NCBI GenBank assembly: GCA_021613535.1
Contig: CP075496.1
Location: 4,960,001 to 5,024,000 of the forward strand
DNA from: Adineta vaga
Lineage: Eukaryota > Rotifera
Length of the DNA: 64,000 nt
Direction: 5' to 3'
A program made the position numbers and the translations under genes. The notes below the pieces were generated by a model. The model saw only the letters and a list, made by a program, of their open reading frames with translations, did not search any database and was not told where the DNA came from. Positions 60,520-64,000 of the stretch are shown piece after piece. How positions within the stretch are numbered: position 1 is the first letter of the stretch; each line of letters opens with the position of its first letter.

Positions 60520-62410
60520 CTATGATTTGAAAACCCGCACTACACGAACAATATTCGATCGACATATTGGACATTCAGCAAGTAATTTTCCACATTTGAC
60601 ACATGTTACCTAGGTAAAGAAGAAAAGTTTTAGAAGGATAATTATATAGTAAAAGAAAAAAATATAATATATATATATTTAATTATCACCATAGAGATCA
60701 AATTTGTTCTTCTCTGTTTCTTTTCCACAAGAACAACGGTATTTCAGATTTTCATTTTGAAAAATAACTAAAAACTAAACGATTATCAACTTACCATATG
60801 ACCACAGTCTAGAAATACACAATCAGCAATAGCATCCATGCATACTTTACATAATTCACTATCGCTCGCTGTTGCACTATCAAGTGCTTTGGCTAGAAAA
60901 GAGATTTAAAACAATCAAACGATTAGTTTTTTTTTCTATAGTAGAAGAAAATTTCAAAGACTCACCTTTAATTTTTTCATTTTGTCGATCTCGATAAAGT
61001 CTTTGAACTTTTTCAATTAATTCATTTTTTTCTACACATCCTTTATAATCAACAAAATTTGCTACTAGTATTTCTTTTAATTCACGAACACTTAAATCTT
61101 CAATGTTTTGTTCATTATTCAATTCACTGAGAGATTTACGACGTGGTCGAGAATTTGTCGTCGTTTGTTGTTGCTAAAAAAAACAAATAACAAAGAGATT
61201 ATAATTCCATTGCATTTGAGATCTTGCTGAATAAGAATGACAAGAAATATTAAATATAATCTGCTAATAATTGCAATTTAATACTAATAATCTATGTATG
61301 TCATACTATCTTGCTAATAGTAGACTGAGACAATTAAAAACCAATAAATTTCTATTCTCGTAAACTTTTTTTATTTAAATAGTTAAGAAATGTCTTACTG
61401 TATTCGAACTAGCCGTAGTTTCATTAGTTGTCGTTCTTCGCTGTTGTGGACTAGTTGCTGTGCTATTTGTTGTAGTAGTATAGACAAAATTTCCAGGAGA
61501 TGTAAAACTATATGTAAATGGTCCATTTGTAGTTGTGCCAAAATTAAACGTTGAGGATGTTCCATTTCCATTGTTTGTTGTTGTCGTCGTTGTTGTTGTT
61601 TGTTGATGATCACCAAGTGCGTGATGTAAAACACCAGATACTGTATTTGTAACATAATCTTGTAAATTAGCGGCAAAATGGTTCATTTGACTAGCAAATG
61701 ATGACATTGTATGTTGAAAATTTGTGTAATTTCCATGTTTTGGCGGTTGTGGTGGGGGAGGTGGCGGTGGTGGCATTGCTGTTGTTGTAGTTGAAGACGA
61801 AGTAGATGAGGAAGCGCTTGTTGATGTTGAAAATTGATTGAATGTGGTATGAAACTGTTGTTGATTTGCATTTGGTGTGGTTGATGATGAAGATGATGAT
61901 GTGGATGGTTGTTGTTGTTGTTGTTGTGTTGGAGGTGGTGGTGGTGGTGGTGGAGGAGGAGGAGGAGGGTATGTTTGGTTTTGCTGTTGAACGAATAGAC
62001 GTGCAAAAGGTAAATGACGATTTTTTACAATTAATTCCACAAGTTCTTGTTTTTCTGTACATGTGTGATTGGCAATATTTTTCGCTTGTAAATAGGATCT
62101 TAAATGTTTCACTTTCAATGCTAATAGTTGTTCATCTGATGTTGAATCACTTGATATTAATTGACATATGAGACATATCCGATGTGGATGATTATAATGA
62201 CGTTCACGTGGCGCACAATTTGTACAATAATATTGACGGCAGACTGCACAACTTTTCTAGAAAAAACAACGGATTTATTTTCGTAATAAGAATATAAAAG
62301 ATGGAAAAGTATCAATTTACTTTTCGTTTTACTATCGTATATGTTGTATGACAATGATCACATTGATCATTGGAAGTTGTTGAATAGGATGATGTTGACG
62401 AAGATGGCAT
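60520..62410 (-). CDS. RNF34: RNF34/RFFL-like E3 ubiquitin ligase
   Basis: Five exons on the minus strand: 62321-62410, 61399-62256, 60966-61173, 60795-60892 and 60520-60609, giving 447 aa (human RNF34 372). The N-terminal FYVE-like zinc finger has eight metal ligands ([24 protein letters not shown]...ICLIC). Two SAP-like motifs follow ([20 protein letters not shown] and [20 protein letters not shown]). The C-terminal RING is complete: [35 protein letters not shown], ending VVRVFKS as in RNF34. These ligases ubiquitinate caspases and p53-pathway proteins at endosomal membranes. Between the SAP motifs lies a roughly 190-residue low-complexity insert (poly-Pro, poly-Gln, Ser/Thr runs) that explains the extra length. 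It is divergent from the myosin light chain gene. Confidence 0.93.
61755..61970 (-). repeat. low-complexity coding repeats (poly-Pro, poly-Gln, poly-Ser)
   Basis: CAA/CAG, CCA/CCT and TCA/TCT runs in RNF34 exon 2 encode two proline runs of 8-13 residues, a Gln run and Ser/Thr runs. Antisense frames through it (poly-Val) are artefacts. Confidence 0.85.
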
Positions 62411-62835
62411 TATGTTTGATGAAGTTAAATAAGAAACAAAAATGCCGGATATGAATTTGAAAAAAACGAACTATGAATTGACGAATTTATCTTATCTGAA
62501 TATGAATTTCTTTGAAGATTATTGAACAAGTCGATTATTCATAAAAGATTCTTTTTCTATATCGGTCAATCAATCAATCTGACATGTTGTTGTTGCTCCT
62601 TTTTTTCTAACCAATCGATAAACATTCATATGATTAATTTCGAAGAATATTCTTGAAATTATTTTCAATGAAAAAAGAATTGAAACTTTTGTTATTGAAA
62701 AATTATGATTTTATATTTAGGAAAACAAAATAATTGCAGCGACATCTATCATTTGTGTAGGTGAAGAAAGTAAATAAGTCGAGTTTTTAATCATTCAGAA
62801 ATATAATCGTTTCGGCATTGATTTAGGAATTTCAA
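62411..62835. other. divergent promoter region (RNF34 / myosin light chain)
   Basis: 425 nt between divergent ATGs, AT-rich. Its right end has an acceptor-like TGATTTAG (AG at 62825-62826) 9 nt before the next ATG. Confidence 0.5.
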
Positions 62836-63464
62836 ATGGCAGCACGTGTTAAAGCTAAACAACCAGCGAAAAAGCGTCAACAACGCGCTACTTCGAATAT
62901 ATTTGCGATGTTTGATCAATCGCAAATTCAGGAATTTAAAGAAGCTTTTAATATTATTGATCATGATCGCGTTCGTTTCGAAAATCTTTTTTTCTTTATT
63001 GTTTGTTTACTTATCAGCATCTTTTTTAGGATGGTTTTATTAGTGGCGATGATTTAAGAGATATGTTTGCTTCATTAGGTAAAGTCGTTCCCGATGCTGA
63101 AATCGAAGCTATGGTTCGTGAAGCACCAGGAGATATCAATTTTACAAGTAAATTTTATTTTATTTTTTTTCATGAATATATGATATTTGATCGTTGATTT
63201 CTAGTGTTTTTAACTATGTTCGGTGAAAAATTAACAGGTTCCGATCCGGAAGATGTTATTCGTAATGCTTTTCTAGCTTTGGATGAAGAACGTACCGGAA
63301 AGATTAGTGAAGATCGTCTACGTGAATTATTAATGACTATGGGTGATCGTTATACAGACGAAGAAGTTGATGCACTTTTTAAAGATGCTCCAATTAAAAA
63401 TGGAGAATTTGATTATCAAGAATTTGTTAAAATTCTTAAATATGGACGTAAAGATCAAGATTAG
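62836..63464 (+). CDS. MYL9: myosin regulatory light chain (non-muscle/smooth type)
   Basis: Three exons, 62836-62970, 63030-63147 and 63205-63464, giving 170 aa (human MYL9/12 171-172). It binds the IQ region of myosin II and switches it on when phosphorylated. The N-terminal kinase site is intact: [17 protein letters not shown] has the Thr-Ser pair phosphorylated by MLCK and ROCK in animals. EF-hand 1 ([15 protein letters not shown]) keeps its calcium/magnesium ligands, and the other hands are degenerate, as in the family. Features [38 protein letters not shown] and DEERTGKI support orthology. The exon 1 donor is GTTCGT, unusual but phase-correct. Confidence 0.95.
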
Positions 63465-63570
63465 AAAAAAGAAACAAAATTATTTCCTTCTAATGAACAG
63501 ATATATTTTATTTTTCTCCTAAATTATAATTCCTATTTGCTTTTTTATTATTATATTTGGCTGAATTTAA

Positions 63571-63588
63571 TCAATCAATCAATCAATA
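63571..63588. repeat. (TCAA)n microsatellite
   Basis: Four and a half TCAA units between the myosin light chain gene and the next gene. Confidence 0.9.
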
Positions 63589-63645
63589 GCATTCCATTTT
63601 AATGCAATGTATTTTTTTGTGATTTTTAGATCAGTAGAAAAAAAA

Positions 63646-63805
63646 ATGAGTGAAGCAGATTTTGATCAAGGTAATGATCTGAAACATGTTTTACTTTCTT
63701 TCATTGATATTGTTCATTTAGATTTTGGGTTCAATGAGGAAAACAAAGGAAAGAAAAATGTAAAATCAACAAAAAAGAATAAATCAGGTGGATTTCAAAC
63801 ATTCG
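63646..63805 (+). CDS. DDX54: DDX54/Dbp10-like RNA helicase, 5' exons only
   Basis: Two exons are visible, 63646-63670 and 63722-63805, reading MSEADFDQ, then DFGFNEENKGKK, then KKNKSGGFQTFG before a GTAAGT donor at 63806. The last stretch matches the [20 protein letters not shown] entry into the helicase core of DDX54, a nucleolar DEAD-box protein in large-subunit ribosome biogenesis. The expected following LSYPVFKG exon is not found in the remaining 195 nt, so either the intron is long and runs past the window or the gene is a truncated copy. An acceptor (GATTTTTAG) ends 16 nt before the ATG. Identification rests on a short match. Confidence 0.55.
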
Positions 63806-64000
63806 GTAAGTTATTGAAAGAATAAAAACATACATTTAAAAGATGTTATTGATAAAGATTAATACTAAAGAAAAGCTATTAAACTAAGTGTTTATTTTGA
63901 CATTTAAAGATCAACAAAACAATTCTGATAGTTTTCTGTATCATAGGAGAAATATTTGATTAATAAATAAAACAGAATAAACTATAAGCAAATTGTGTTG

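Noticed and set aside
61683-62171. Overlapping frames on both strands through the RNF34 repeats
   Set aside because: Shadows of the triplet repeats (poly-Val, poly-His) in a gene whose true frame is clear.
1-64000. tRNA, rRNA, telomeric repeats or CRISPR arrays
   Set aside because: No convincing tRNA B-box, rRNA core, telomere repeat or regularly spaced direct repeats were seen. A covariance-model search could still find a small RNA.

Overview
The window looks like nuclear DNA of a bdelloid rotifer (inference). It is AT-rich. Almost every gene is cut by 45-65 nt GT..AG introns, the proteins are clear animal orthologs, and the first 2 kb holds an F-box protein of a type that I know mainly from the expanded bdelloid families. 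Gene models were joined by hand. In every multi-exon model except the pseudogenes, PCM1 and the truncated last gene, the intron phases close exactly from start to stop.

Layout. 1-3.6 kb is a gene graveyard: a broken F-box gene, then three short decayed coding remnants around a small hairpin. 4.5-6.0 kb codes a secreted EGF/VWA protein (+). 6.6-9.9 kb holds MOSPD1-like and TMEM104 (+). 11.2-12.2 kb is a ferritin heavy chain with a TATA promoter and a near-perfect 5' iron-responsive element. 13.7-14.5 kb is the splicing factor Tra2 (-), with a GAA-rich optional exon downstream of its stop. 15.8-17.8 kb is the SWI/SNF subunit SMARCD/BAF60 (+). 18.3-21.3 kb is PIGQ followed only 36 nt later by a PSTALRE cyclin-dependent kinase (+), which looks like a two-gene operon. 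22.8-23.8 kb is an unknown basic Ser-rich protein (+). 24.2-26.9 kb is an intronless 905-aa P-loop GTPase (-). 28.6-33.6 kb is PCM1 (+), carrying a 1-nt frameshift in this sequence. 34.8-45.6 kb is a 26-exon, 3014-aa apolipophorin/vitellogenin-type lipid carrier (+). 45.8-51.8 kb carries, all on the minus strand, a TIL-domain peptide, EFCAB11, FGGY kinase and SLC35E3. 52.3 kb is a claudin-like tetraspan protein (-). 53.3-59.9 kb is a 23-exon TRPM channel (-). 60.5-62.4 kb is the E3 ligase RNF34/RFFL (-). 62.8-63.5 kb is myosin regulatory light chain (+), and the window ends inside the first exons of a DDX54-like helicase (+).

Functionally this is mostly a housekeeping block with no single pathway. 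The points of interest are regulatory: the ferritin IRE, the PIGQ-CDK spacing with splice acceptors immediately upstream of many ATGs (as expected for spliced-leader trans-splicing), the possible Tra2 autoregulatory exon, and two palindromic elements in non-coding DNA. No tRNA, rRNA or CRISPR array was recognised.
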